Part shown: piece by piece, positions 28,117 through 36,900 of the stretch | Position numbering within the stretch: position 1 is the first letter of the stretch | Layout of the letters: every line of letters starts with the position of its first letter | Origin: Sphingomonas sp. IBVSS2 | GTDB lineage: Bacteria; Pseudomonadota; Alphaproteobacteria; Sphingomonadales; Sphingomonadaceae | Assembly: GCF_002127225.1 (NCBI RefSeq) | Contig: NZ_NFUR01000001.1 | Coordinates: forward strand, 125,592-189,591 | Direction: 5' to 3' | DNA: 64,000 nt | The notes under the pieces: generated by a model | The model's input: the letters and a program-made list of their open reading frames with translations, nothing else | Databases searched by the model: none | Told to the model about the DNA's origin: nothing | Made by a program: the position numbers and the translations under genes

Positions 28117-28142
28117 GCCCGCTCCGACCAAGGAAAGCGGGC
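28117..28142 (+). terminator. Possible plus-strand terminator after the GH-A-like gene
   Basis: GCCCGCT (28117-28123) and AGCGGGC (28136-28142), followed on the plus strand by CTTTCCC. It is weaker than its minus-strand neighbour but in the right place for the gene ending at 28057. Confidence 0.4.
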
Positions 28143-28159
28143 CTTTCCCGAGGGGGAAT

Positions 28160-29116
28160 CTATCGCGCGGCCCTGGTCGCCTGGTCCATCAGCGCCCGGG
28201 CGGTCTTGACCCCGTCCGCCTCGCTGGTCTTGCCCTGCTGGATCTCGTCGGCGATCTCGAGCACGCGCCCGGCGATCACCGTGCCGTGATCGGCTTCCTC
28301 CGTGATGCGGATGCCGCCCTTGGCCGCGGCGATCCGGTCCCATTCGGCGCGGATCGCGGCCCAATAGCCCTTGGTCGCCGCCCAGTAATCGTCCGCCGCC
28401 TTCACGTCGAAGCCCGCGAATTTCGTATAGCTGTTGAGGACATATTCCTGGACGACCGGCATCGTCTTGCCGTCCATCTTCAGATTGTCCTGCCAGTGAA
28501 TCCAGCCGGCCGGTGCGATGGCGTGACGGTTGACGCCCAGATAGCGGTCATAGACCGGCCCGCGCACCGCGTCGCGCCGGGCGAGTGGCCGCCAGCTGCG
28601 GTTCGATTCCCAGCGGCGCACGCCGCCGACCTCGGTCCACTTGCCCCAGCCGCCATAACGGGGGGAATCGTCGACCTGATAGACGGTCTGCGACCAGACG
28701 CCCTTGCGCTCGGCGGCGAGCACCTCGGCCCAGGTCCAGGCATCGCGGTCCGAATAGACCAGCACCCTGGCGGGCTCGTACTGCCAGTCCTGGCGCCAGT
28801 GCTTGATCACCATCTTCTTGCCGTCGCCCGTGTCGACGACGAGCAGATGCTGGAGCCGGATCGTCGTGCCCTTGTCCTCGATCACCCGGACGACCTCGTC
28901 GCCGCCCGAGACCTTGGCCGGGATCGGAGTGTAGTCGGCGCGCCAGGACGTGCTCTCCTGCATGTCGAACTTCACCTTGTACGTCCCCGCCATGGCGAGG
29001 ATGTCGGCACGGTCGGCCTCGAAGGCCGATCTGGCCGCCGGCGCGGGCGCCTGCTGGGCGAGCGCGGGCAACGGCACCGGCAGCAGCAATGCAATCGGGA
29101 AAAGCAGCGTCTTCAT
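28160..29116 (-). CDS. DUF6607 family secreted protein
   Basis: A 318-residue protein with a signal peptide (cleavage near PALAQQ), matching the DUF6607 family by its Trp-rich body: IKHWRQDWQYEPARVLVYS, GWGKWTEVGGVRRWESN and RHAIAPAGWIHWQ. No function is established. Its position 11 bases downstream of a haem-type TonB receptor, under one upstream Fur-like box and with a shared terminator, points to a part in iron or haem acquisition. It may bind or process the ligand in the periplasm, but that is inference. Confidence 0.75.
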   Translation of the reverse strand: MKTLLFPIALLLPVPLPALAQQAPAPAARSAFEADRADILAMAGTYKVKFDMQESTSWRADYTPIPAKVSGGDEVVRVIEDKGTTIRLQHLLVVDTGDGKKMVIKHWRQDWQYEPARVLVYSDRDAWTWAEVLAAERKGVWSQTVYQVDDSPRYGGWGKWTEVGGVRRWESNRSWRPLARRDAVRGPVYDRYLGVNRHAIAPAGWIHWQDNLKMDGKTMPVVQEYVLNSYTKFAGFDVKAADDYWAATKGYWAAIRAEWDRIAAAKGGIRITEEADHGTVIAGRVLEIADEIQQGKTSEADGVKTARALMDQATRAAR

Positions 29117-29127
29117 GATCCTGGTCC

Positions 29128-31326
29128 TCAGAAGCGGTAGCTGATGGAGACCGAGCCGTTGCGGCCCGGCTGGGTGTAGGAATCGGCACTGATCGGCACC
29201 GTCTGCCCGTTGGTCGTCGATGTCAGGCCCAAGCCCCGCACATCGTTCCACCAGGCATATTTCTTGTCGAAGATGTTGAACACGCCGGCGCGCAGCGTCA
29301 GCCCGTCGGCGATGCGGAAAAAGGCCGTCGCGTCGAGGATGGTGAAGCCGTCGGGGCGGTAGCAGGGGGTGCCGTTGCACACGCCGGTGGTGGCGCTCAG
29401 CTCCTTCTGGGCGCTGTGCGTCGCGGTCAGGTCGGCGCCGAAGCGCCCGTCCGGCGCGCGATAGCCCAGGCCGATCACCAGCTTCAGCGGATCGACGGTG
29501 GAGAGCGAATTGCGCGCGCCGTTCGGCTCGATCTGCTCGCCCTGGGCATAGGCAAGAGCGAGCGTGCCGGAGAGGCCGTTGGTTGAGCGGGCCTGGAACC
29601 GCGCCTCGGCGCCCTTCACCCGGGCGCGGTCGATGTTGATGAACTGATAGATGGCGGGATTGGCCGGGGTGCCGGCACCGCCGGTCACTTCCTGCGAGAT
29701 GAAGTCGTCATAATCGGCGATGAACCCGGTGACGTCGAGGCTGACCGGCCCGCTGTTCAGACGGAAGCCGGCTTCCCAGCTCTCGCTGCTCTCGGGCCGC
29801 AGGTTCGGATTGGGCCGCGAGGTATAGCCAAAGGCGAGGTTCGAGAAGAACTGGTTCACCTGGCTCGGCTCGGGCGCCTTGAAGCCCTGGGCATAGTTGG
29901 CGAACAGCCGGATCTCGTCGCTCAGCCGCACCACCGCACCCAGCTTGGGCGACACGCGCGAGCCGGACTGGGCGGCACCGCTGAAGCTCGGCAGCAGCGG
30001 GTCGCGCTTCGGCGACAGGTCATAGGCGTCGAAGCGCAGGGCGGGATAGAGCGATACCGGGCCCAGCACGATCTCGTCGGCGATGAAGGCGCCGGCCAGC
30101 ACATAGTTGGTCTCGGGGAAGGCGCGGGTCGGAAAGGTCTCGCCGGCCGGCGGCACCTTGCCGTCGCGCAGCCCTTGCTGATGCGTCCTGCTGATGTCGC
30201 CGCCGATGAGCAGGCGGTGCGTCACCGCGCCGGTCTCGAAGCGGGCGCCGACTTCGACCGAGCCGCCGAACACGGTGTTCTCGAAGGTGTTGAGCCGCTC
30301 GCGATCCGCGGCGGGGGTGCGATCCTCGTCGGTGAACTGGCGGTTCTCGCCGTCCTGCCACCAGACGCTCAGGCGGGCATGGTCGAACAGGCCGTCGCCC
30401 TTCCAGAACCAGTCGCCCGCGATGCGGCCGCGCTTGGTGGTGTCGCGGGCCTGGAGCAGGTCGACCGTCGTGCTCAGCCCGGTCAGCACATTGGTGAAGA
30501 CATGGCTGTCCTGATATTCGCCGGTGATGCGGAAGCGGTTCTGCGCGTCGGGCTCGAAGACGATGCGGCCGAGCACGGCGTTGGTGCGGCCGTCCTGCGG
30601 ATTGGGTTCGGTGCGCGCCGAACCGGTGCCGCCCTTGCTGCCCTTGTTGTCGAGCTCGTGGAAGTCGCGGCGCGTATAGGAGAGCATCGCCGAGACGTCG
30701 CCGAAGCGGGCGGCGACGATGCCGGTCTCGGCAAATTCATTGTCCGCCGAGCTGTAGCCGGCGCGGACCAGGCCGCCGATCTTCTTGTCGCCGCCGAGGA
30801 AGTCCGCCGGATCGCTGGTGGTGAAGCTGATCGCACCGGCAAGCCCGTCGCTGCCGTAGAGCGCCGAAGCCGGGCCGCGCAGGATCTCGACCGACTTGAC
30901 CAGGCCGATATCGACATAGTCGCGGCCCGCCGACTGGGCGCCGAAGGTGAAGCCGTCGGGCACGCGCACCCCGTCGACCTGGATCAGCACGCGGTTGCCG
31001 CCGATGCCGCGGACGATGAAGCCCTCATTGCCGGCACGACCGGTGACGCCCAGCGCCGCGCCGAAGCGAGTCGGCCCGCGCGGCACGCTGATGCCCGGTT
31101 CGTAACGGACCAGGTCCTTGATGTCGGTCACCAGCTGGTCGGCGATCTTCTTCTCGTCGATCACGCTGACGGTGGCGGGGACTTCCTTCACGTCGGTCGG
31201 GATGCGGGTGGCGGTGACGGTGATCGTCGAATTCTGCTGCTCGGCGTCCTTCTTCTCCTGCGCCTGGACCGGCAGCGCCGCCGCCAGCGCCCAAAGGCTG
31301 ATCCCCATCCCGATCGTCCGCCGCAT
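29128..31326 (-). CDS. TonB-dependent haem/haemoglobin-type receptor
   Basis: A 732-residue outer-membrane receptor. Signal peptide (about 1-22), plug domain from TITVTATRIPTDVKEVP through LIQVDGVRVPDG and EILRGPASALYGSDGLAGAI, then a 22-strand barrel closing with the terminal aromatic SYRF. The long plug and NIFDKKYAWWNDV near the end resemble the haemoglobin/transferrin/lactoferrin receptor group (HemR/HbpA-like). A Fur-like box lies 21-39 bases upstream of the start, which supports iron control. It is followed by the DUF6607 gene. Whether haem, haemoglobin or another ligand is taken up cannot be told. Confidence 0.88.
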   Translation of the reverse strand: MRRTIGMGISLWALAAALPVQAQEKKDAEQQNSTITVTATRIPTDVKEVPATVSVIDEKKIADQLVTDIKDLVRYEPGISVPRGPTRFGAALGVTGRAGNEGFIVRGIGGNRVLIQVDGVRVPDGFTFGAQSAGRDYVDIGLVKSVEILRGPASALYGSDGLAGAISFTTSDPADFLGGDKKIGGLVRAGYSSADNEFAETGIVAARFGDVSAMLSYTRRDFHELDNKGSKGGTGSARTEPNPQDGRTNAVLGRIVFEPDAQNRFRITGEYQDSHVFTNVLTGLSTTVDLLQARDTTKRGRIAGDWFWKGDGLFDHARLSVWWQDGENRQFTDEDRTPAADRERLNTFENTVFGGSVEVGARFETGAVTHRLLIGGDISRTHQQGLRDGKVPPAGETFPTRAFPETNYVLAGAFIADEIVLGPVSLYPALRFDAYDLSPKRDPLLPSFSGAAQSGSRVSPKLGAVVRLSDEIRLFANYAQGFKAPEPSQVNQFFSNLAFGYTSRPNPNLRPESSESWEAGFRLNSGPVSLDVTGFIADYDDFISQEVTGGAGTPANPAIYQFINIDRARVKGAEARFQARSTNGLSGTLALAYAQGEQIEPNGARNSLSTVDPLKLVIGLGYRAPDGRFGADLTATHSAQKELSATTGVCNGTPCYRPDGFTILDATAFFRIADGLTLRAGVFNIFDKKYAWWNDVRGLGLTSTTNGQTVPISADSYTQPGRNGSVSISYRF

Positions 31327-31346
31327 GCCCCGAAACCCTTTCTGCT

Positions 31347-31365
31347 AATGCAAGTGATTCTCAAT
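31347..31365. promoter_or_regulatory. Fur-like box upstream of the TonB receptor
   Basis: AATGCAAGTGATTCTCAAT resembles alphaproteobacterial Fur/iron boxes (related to TGCAAATGATTCTCA-type sites). It is 21 bases upstream of the receptor start and is AT-rich against a GC-rich background. Iron-dependent repression is inferred. Confidence 0.6.
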
Positions 31366-31504
31366 CGCGATGTCCGTTAGCCGCCATGCGCATGGAGCGT
31401 CAACCCCATGACGAGGAGAAGCGCGGCCGAGCGCGGGCAGCGATACGGGGCGAGGCATCCATGCCGCTCGACGGCGGCGCATCGCGACGCTAGAGCGTCC
31501 GGTC

Positions 31505-32527
31505 ATGCAAAAACGGCCCAAGCTCTCCGTCGTCATCCCCTGCTACAATGAAGAGGCGTGCCTCGAGATGCTGCACGGCCGCGTCTCCGGCGCGGCCCGT
31601 GCCGCGGTGGGCGACGATTATGAAATCGTGCTGATCAACGACGGCTCGCGCGACAGGAGCTGGGACGTGATGCAGCGCCTCTCCGCCGGCGATCCGCGCC
31701 TCGTCGCGATCAATCTCTCGCGCAACCATGGCCATCAGCTCGCGCTCACTGCCGGGCTCGACCTGTGCGCGGGCGAGGAGATCCTGATCATCGACGCGGA
31801 CCTGCAGGACCCGCCCGAGCTGCTCGCCGACATGCGCGCCGCGATGCGCTCGCAGGGTGCGGACGTGGTCTATGCGGTGCGCCGCAAGCGCGACGGCGAG
31901 ACGATCTTCAAGAAGATCACCGCCGCCTTCTTCTACCGCATGCTCGATCGGATCACCGACACGCCGATCCCGCTCGACACCGGCGATTTCCGCCTGATGA
32001 CGCGGCGCGCGCTCGACGCCTTCCTGTCGCTGCCGGAACAGGCGCGCTTCATCCGCGGCATGGTCGCCTGGGTGGGCTTCAAGCAGGTGCCCTTCCCCTA
32101 TGACCGGCACGAGCGCCATGCCGGCGAGAGCAAATATCCGCTCGGCAAGATGATCCGCTTCGCCCTGGACGCGATCACCGGTTTCTCGACCGCGCCCCTG
32201 CGCTTCGCCAGCCATGTCGGCCTGGTGCTCACCGGCCTGTCGGCGCTGCTGGTGCTCTACATCTTCGCCGGCTTCCTGATGGGCGCGGCGATCCCCGGCT
32301 GGACCTCGCTGATGCTCGTCGTCGTCGTGCTGGGCGCGGTGCAGATGTTCGTGCTCGGCATGATCGGCGAATATCTCGGCCGCCTCTATGTCGAATCGAA
32401 GCGCCGGCCGCTCTATATCGTGGCGGATGTCGCCGGGCCGGTGATGGGCCATGCGTCGCTCGGCTATCGCTATGCCGATTCGGGCGAGGTCAGCGTCTCT
32501 CCGGTGACGCCGCGCGGCGAGGGCTGA
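31505..32527 (+). CDS. Glycosyltransferase family 2, polyprenyl-phosphate sugar transferase type
   Basis: A 340-residue GT2 protein of the GtrB/ArnC/DPM1 kind, which loads a sugar onto undecaprenyl phosphate. The N-terminal GT-A domain has LSVVIPCYNEE, INDGSRD and the nucleotide-sugar DAD motif (97-99, IIDADLQDP); the C-terminal third has two membrane helices (about 235-295). It converges on the methyltransferase gene with a 4-base gap. A GtrA protein and a GT-C-like protein nearby complete a likely sugar-flipping and transfer set. Confidence 0.9.
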   Translation: MQKRPKLSVVIPCYNEEACLEMLHGRVSGAARAAVGDDYEIVLINDGSRDRSWDVMQRLSAGDPRLVAINLSRNHGHQLALTAGLDLCAGEEILIIDADLQDPPELLADMRAAMRSQGADVVYAVRRKRDGETIFKKITAAFFYRMLDRITDTPIPLDTGDFRLMTRRALDAFLSLPEQARFIRGMVAWVGFKQVPFPYDRHERHAGESKYPLGKMIRFALDAITGFSTAPLRFASHVGLVLTGLSALLVLYIFAGFLMGAAIPGWTSLMLVVVVLGAVQMFVLGMIGEYLGRLYVESKRRPLYIVADVAGPVMGHASLGYRYADSGEVSVSPVTPRGEG

Positions 32528-32531
32528 TTCC

Positions 32532-33263
32532 TCAGCCCTTGGGCGAGGCCAGCACGATGATCGACAGGCCCGGCGGCATCGGCAGCCGGCCGAGCAGGTG
32601 GCGCTCCAGCCCGAACACCGTCTCGAACGCGGCGTTGAGCGGCCTGGGCGGCGGCGAATCGTCGCTGTCGTCCTTGCCGGTCAGCCTGCCGACCAGCCGC
32701 GCCGCCACCGCCACGGGGAAGAGCAGCGAATTGAACCAGTGCAGCTTCTGCCAGCCGAGCCCGGCCTTTTGCAGCGAGGCGGTCAACGTCGTCTTGGAAT
32801 AGCGGCGCTTGTGATGGTTCACCACGTCGTGCGCGCTCCACATCCATTGGTGCGCCGGCACGGTGATCAGGATCTTGCCGCCAGGCTTGAGCACGCGCGC
32901 GATCGCCTGCAGCGCCGCGACATCGTCCTCGACATGCTCGATCACGTCGAGCACCGCGACCATGTCGTAGCTGCCGTCCTCGACTCCGGTCAGTTCCGGA
33001 AGCGGCGAGGCGCCCACCTTCTTGCCCAGCCGCTCGCTCGCCTTGGCGGCGGCGATCTCGTCGATCTCGATCGCATCGATCTCGCCGAACTGGGCCAGCA
33101 TCGGCAGGTTATGGCCGGTGCCGCAGCCGATCTCGAGGATGCGCGCACCGCCGGGAATATGGGCGTAGCGCTTCAGATAGTCGGAAAGGATCTCGCGGCG
33201 TGCGCGATACCACCAGTGAGTGGTGTCGTGCGCTGCCATGCGCTCGTAGACGATGCGGTCCAT
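32532..33263 (-). CDS. Class I SAM-dependent methyltransferase
   Basis: A 243-residue methyltransferase of the UbiE/Methyltransf_11 type: motif I ILEIGCGTGHNLP, motif post-I DAIEIDE, and VLDVIEHVEDDVAAL. The C-terminal half has a hydrophobic patch (FNSLLFPVAVAARLVG) that may touch the membrane. ATG 33263 lies one base after the GtrA stop, so the two are cotranscribed. Such methyltransferases next to GtrA/GtrB genes often act on lipid-linked sugars, but no substrate is proven. Confidence 0.85.
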   Translation of the reverse strand: MDRIVYERMAAHDTTHWWYRARREILSDYLKRYAHIPGGARILEIGCGTGHNLPMLAQFGEIDAIEIDEIAAAKASERLGKKVGASPLPELTGVEDGSYDMVAVLDVIEHVEDDVAALQAIARVLKPGGKILITVPAHQWMWSAHDVVNHHKRRYSKTTLTASLQKAGLGWQKLHWFNSLLFPVAVAARLVGRLTGKDDSDDSPPPRPLNAAFETVFGLERHLLGRLPMPPGLSIIVLASPKG

Positions 33264-33264
33264 C

Positions 33265-33681
33265 TTATTTGAACACCAGATAGCGGTTGAGCGCGAAGGT
33301 AACGAGCGGCGTCACGAAGACGACGGGAAGCAGCGGCACCCAGGTCTGCTGATGCAGCGGCCCGGTGATCACCCAGGTGAAGGCGGCGTTCATCGCCATG
33401 CCGACCGACTGGACCGCGACGAACTTGGACTGGGTGCCGACGCCGCCTTCGGCCTCATGCCCCTTGAAGCTCCAGCGGCTGTGGAAGACATAGCCGAAGA
33501 CCACCGCGACCAGGAAGCCCGCGATCGAGGCGAGCACCGGCGGGATCGCATAGGTGGCGAGCGGCCAATAGACCACGGCATAGACGAAGGTCGACGCCAG
33601 CCCGACAATGCCGAAGCGCACGAGCTGCCCGAACACGCCATTCGCCCACATCTCTTCGAATCGCCTGATTACCGCCGTCAC
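33265..33681 (-). CDS. GtrA family membrane protein
   Basis: A 138-residue protein with four predicted helices of the GtrA family, small membrane proteins thought to flip polyprenyl-phosphate sugars. Marks are LVRFGIVGLASTFVYAV at the first helix and the closing FALNRYLVFK, typical of the family end. GTG 33681 is chosen; no strong ribosome site is seen, and a later ATG (MWANGV) is possible. It is divergent from the GT-C-like gene 61 bases away and leads directly into the methyltransferase gene. Confidence 0.85.
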   Translation of the reverse strand: MTAVIRRFEEMWANGVFGQLVRFGIVGLASTFVYAVVYWPLATYAIPPVLASIAGFLVAVVFGYVFHSRWSFKGHEAEGGVGTQSKFVAVQSVGMAMNAAFTWVITGPLHQQTWVPLLPVVFVTPLVTFALNRYLVFK

Positions 33682-33742
33682 AATCGCTTGCCCAAGAACC
33701 GCCGGTCGCCCTAATGCGTGGCGCGGAGCGAGGGAAGCGATT

Positions 33743-35635
33743 TTGACGCCACAAGCCAAGGGCGGATTCCGCCTCGACCGAGAACTGGACCGCAACTGGC
33801 TGCGCTGGATGGCGCTCTTCTGGTTCTGCGTGGTCGCCTGGTTCCTCCACGACCGGCAGGGCAACATCTATTGGCTGCTGCTCGGCGACACCGACGACAA
33901 TATGCGCCTGATGCAGGTCCGCGCCTGGCTGGCGGGCCAGGGCTGGTACGACCTGCGGCAATATCGCCTCGACCCGGCGCTGGGCGGGTTCGACATCCAC
34001 TGGTCGCGCCTGGTCGACCTCCCGATTGCCGGGCTGATCCTCGCCTTCAAGCCGTTCGTCGGCACCGCCACCGCCGAGAAATGGGCGTGCGGCATCGCCC
34101 CGCTGCTGCCGTTGGCGCTCGCCATGGCCGGGCTCTCGCTCGCGGTGCGCCGGCTCGTGGCGCCTTGGGCCTGGCCGGTGGCGCTGATCGTCCTGATGGG
34201 CTGCGCGTCCACCATGTCGATGTTCGCGCCGATGCGGATCGACCATCATGGCTGGCAGCTGGCGTTCCTGGCGATGACCGTCGCCGGCCTCGCCGATCCG
34301 CGCCGCGCCCGCGGCGGCGCCGTTGTCGGCCTGTCCAGCGCGGCCTCGCTCACCATCGGGCTGGAGATGCTGCCCTATTGCGCCATGGCCGGCGCGATCA
34401 TCGCGCTGCGCTGGATCTGGGACCACGACGATGTGCGCCGCATGCAGGTCTATGGCCTGACGCTCGGCGGCGGCTCCGCGCTCGGCTTCGCGCTCTTCGC
34501 CTCGAATGCCAATCAGGCGATGCGCTGCGACGCGCTCACGCCAGTGTGGCTGACCGTGATGGTCGCCGCCGGTGCCCTGCTCTTCGCGCTGTCGCTGTGC
34601 AACCCGGCCGATCGCCGGCTCCGCCTCGCGCTGGCCGCCCTGGCCGGCGGGGCGATCGTCGCCGGTTTCGCGCTGCTGTTCCCGCAATGCCTGGGCCGGC
34701 CCGAACAGGTCTCGGACGAGCTCGCCAATACCTGGCTCAACAATGTCCGCGAGGCGCGGCCGATCTACAAGCACGCCTTCAAGACCGCCTTCCCGATGGC
34801 GGTGCTGCCGGTGATCGGCATCCTGGGCGCGCTGTTCGCCACGTGGCGCGCGCGCCACGGCGAGGCGCTGGTCGGCTGGGCCGCGGTGGCGCTGTTCACG
34901 GCCTTTGCCGGCGCGATGCTGCTCTGGCAGGTGCGCGCCGCACCCGCCGCACAGCTGCTGGCCGTGCCGGGATCGGTGGCGCTGCTGGCAGTGGCGGTGC
35001 CCTGGTTCCTGAGCATCCGCGCGCCCTTCGCGCGCTGGATCGGCGAAGGCCCGGCACGGCTGCTCGGCATCCTCGTGCGCGTGCTGGGCACAGTATTCGC
35101 CTTCCTGCTGCTCTCGGGCCTCTGGGCCGGGCTGGTCGTGCCCTTATTCTCCGCCGGCGACGACGCCAGGCCAGGCAAGCCGGCGTCCCCCGACAAGGTC
35201 GCCGCCGCCAATGCCGCCTGCGCGCGGATGAGCAACCTGCGCGTGCTCGACGACGTGCCGGCCGGGATCGTCTTCACTCATGTCGATCTGGGCCCGCGGC
35301 TGATCACCGTCACGCATCACAGCGGCATCGCCGGCCCCTATCATCGCAACGGCCGCGCGATCCTCGACGTGCATCACGCCTTCACCTGGGCGACGCCGAA
35401 CTTCCGGCCGATCGCCGCCGCGCACAAGGCGCAATATCTGCTGATCTGCCCGAACATGGCGGAGACGACGCTCTATCGCAGCCGCGGGCCGAACGGCTTC
35501 TATGCGGAGCTCGCCAAGGGCCAGGTGCCGAACTGGCTCGAGCCGGTGCCGCTGCGCGAGGCCCAGCCGGGCAAGCCGTTGCCGTTCAAGCTGTGGCGGA
35601 TCCGCTACGACCTGCCGGGGCCAGCGAAACGCTGA
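33743..35635 (+). CDS. Multi-spanning membrane protein, probable GT-C glycosyltransferase
   Basis: A 630-residue protein with about a dozen hydrophobic helices and a C-terminal soluble domain of about 130 residues. The first extracytoplasmic loop has LGDTDDNMRLMQVR (48-61), an acidic motif placed like the DxD/ExD of STT3/PglB-type and other GT-C enzymes, and a second loop has MRIDHHGWQLAF. It probably moves a lipid-linked sugar onto an envelope acceptor. The start is TTG 33743, with GAGGGAAG upstream; ATG 33809 is an alternative. The GtrA, methyltransferase and GT2 genes nearby fit a common pathway. Family membership is inferred from topology and motif. Confidence 0.65.
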   Translation: MTPQAKGGFRLDRELDRNWLRWMALFWFCVVAWFLHDRQGNIYWLLLGDTDDNMRLMQVRAWLAGQGWYDLRQYRLDPALGGFDIHWSRLVDLPIAGLILAFKPFVGTATAEKWACGIAPLLPLALAMAGLSLAVRRLVAPWAWPVALIVLMGCASTMSMFAPMRIDHHGWQLAFLAMTVAGLADPRRARGGAVVGLSSAASLTIGLEMLPYCAMAGAIIALRWIWDHDDVRRMQVYGLTLGGGSALGFALFASNANQAMRCDALTPVWLTVMVAAGALLFALSLCNPADRRLRLALAALAGGAIVAGFALLFPQCLGRPEQVSDELANTWLNNVREARPIYKHAFKTAFPMAVLPVIGILGALFATWRARHGEALVGWAAVALFTAFAGAMLLWQVRAAPAAQLLAVPGSVALLAVAVPWFLSIRAPFARWIGEGPARLLGILVRVLGTVFAFLLLSGLWAGLVVPLFSAGDDARPGKPASPDKVAAANAACARMSNLRVLDDVPAGIVFTHVDLGPRLITVTHHSGIAGPYHRNGRAILDVHHAFTWATPNFRPIAAAHKAQYLLICPNMAETTLYRSRGPNGFYAELAKGQVPNWLEPVPLREAQPGKPLPFKLWRIRYDLPGPAKR

Positions 35636-35650
35636 GCCTCTTCCCGAGCT

Positions 35651-36292
35651 TCAGTGCCCTGTCGCCGCCCGCCCGGCGACCAGCGCTGCACTGATCCCGT
35701 CGATCACGAACTGCACCGCCAGCGCCCCCAGCAGCACGCCGAGCAGCCGCGACACCACGGCCTCGATCTTCGCGCCGACCACCCGCATCAGCGGACCGGC
35801 CGCGAGCAGCGCCAGCATGGTGAGCAGCAGGATCGCCGCCATCGCCGCGAGCACCACGGTCGTCCGCTCGAAGCCGTTGTTCTGCGACATCAGCAGCATC
35901 ACCGAAGCGATCGAGCCGGGGCCCGCGATCATCGGCATCGCCATGGGGAAGATCGAGATGTCGGTCGGTTCGCTCGCCTTCACCTTCTCGGCCCGGTCCT
36001 CGCGCCGCTCGGTGCGCTTCTCGAACACCATTTCGAGCGCGATCAGGAACAGCATGATGCCGCCGGCGATCTTGAAGGCGTTGAGACTGATGCCGAGCGC
36101 CCGCAACAGCACTTCGCCGAACAGCGCGAAGCCGAACAGGATGGCCGCGGCAACCACCACCGCGCGCACCGCCATCGCCCGGCGATGCGCCGCGCTGGTG
36201 CCGGCGGTGAGCCCCGCGAAGATCGGCGCGCAGCCGGGCGGATCGATCACCACGAAGAAGGTGACGAAGGCGGAAATGAACAGCTCGATCAT
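35651..36292 (-). CDS. MarC family membrane protein
   Basis: A 213-residue inner-membrane protein with about six helices of the MarC/YchE (UPF0056) family, of unclear transport role. Family marks are FVTFFVVIDPPGCAPIFAGLT at the N-terminus and IFPMAMPMIAGPGSI in the middle (PxAxPxxAGPG). ATG 36292 overlaps the stop of the upstream NTF2-like gene as ATGA, placing it at the end of the DUF167-folD unit. Confidence 0.9.
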   Translation of the reverse strand: MIELFISAFVTFFVVIDPPGCAPIFAGLTAGTSAAHRRAMAVRAVVVAAAILFGFALFGEVLLRALGISLNAFKIAGGIMLFLIALEMVFEKRTERREDRAEKVKASEPTDISIFPMAMPMIAGPGSIASVMLLMSQNNGFERTTVVLAAMAAILLLTMLALLAAGPLMRVVGAKIEAVVSRLLGVLLGALAVQFVIDGISAALVAGRAATGH

Positions 36293-36900
36293 TTGCCGGG
36301 CGCCGCGATCTTGTCGTCGATCACCTGCACCAGGGCCTTGCCGTCCCAGATCCAGGCGAGGAACCGGCGCGCGCCGCCCGACGACACGTGCCAATGCCAG
36401 GCGAGCGTTCCGTCGGGAGAGGCACCGCTATCGCTTGGTCCTTCGCGATAGCCGAACCGCGGCGGCTCCACCGGTTTTCCCGCGCACGAAGCGCGGCGCA
36501 GCTTCGGTTCGGCAGGGCGATCCCGCGCAGTCTCGAGCAGTTCGCCGCCATCGACAGTCCATTTCCAGCCGCCCTCGGCCTCGCGCCGCCACACGGTGCT
36601 GAAGAAGCCGACCCTGCCCTCGGGCAGCTTCCACCCGCCGGTGTTCACCGCGAACTTGCCGTCGCAGGAAACCCAGCTCCCGGTCGGCCACCATTCGATC
36701 GGCCTGGGCGGGTCCTTGCGATCCCTGAGCCATGCCTGCGCCTTCACCGGCTGCGGTACGAACATCGTCGCATCCGCCGCCGCATATTCGCGGAACGCCG
36801 TCCACTGCCCCTTGGCCTGCGCCGCCGCGTTGAACGCGCGCTCGGCATCGAGGGCGCTCTGCGGCGCGGCGGCCTGGAGGATCAGCGCGGCAAGGATCAT
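36289..36900 (-). CDS. Secreted DUF4440/NTF2-like protein of unknown function
   Basis: A 203-residue protein with a short signal-like start ([16 protein letters not shown]) then a helix [18 protein letters not shown] and [12 protein letters not shown], which resemble the N-terminal half of the SnoaL/DUF4440 cone fold. The rest has many Trp ([23 protein letters not shown]) and two cysteines. It could be a small binding or lyase domain; no catalytic set is evident. It overlaps folD upstream and marC downstream by ATGA, so it is embedded in their operon. Confidence 0.65.
   Translation of the reverse strand: MILAALILQAAAPQSALDAERAFNAAAQAKGQWTAFREYAAADATMFVPQPVKAQAWLRDRKDPPRPIEWWPTGSWVSCDGKFAVNTGGWKLPEGRVGFFSTVWRREAEGGWKWTVDGGELLETARDRPAEPKLRRASCAGKPVEPPRFGYREGPSDSGASPDGTLAWHWHVSSGGARRFLAWIWDGKALVQVIDDKIAAPGK

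Noticed and set aside
28605..28625. GGTTCGATTCC, like a tRNA T-arm
   Set aside because: It lies inside the DUF6607 coding sequence and no acceptor, D or anticodon arms fit around it.
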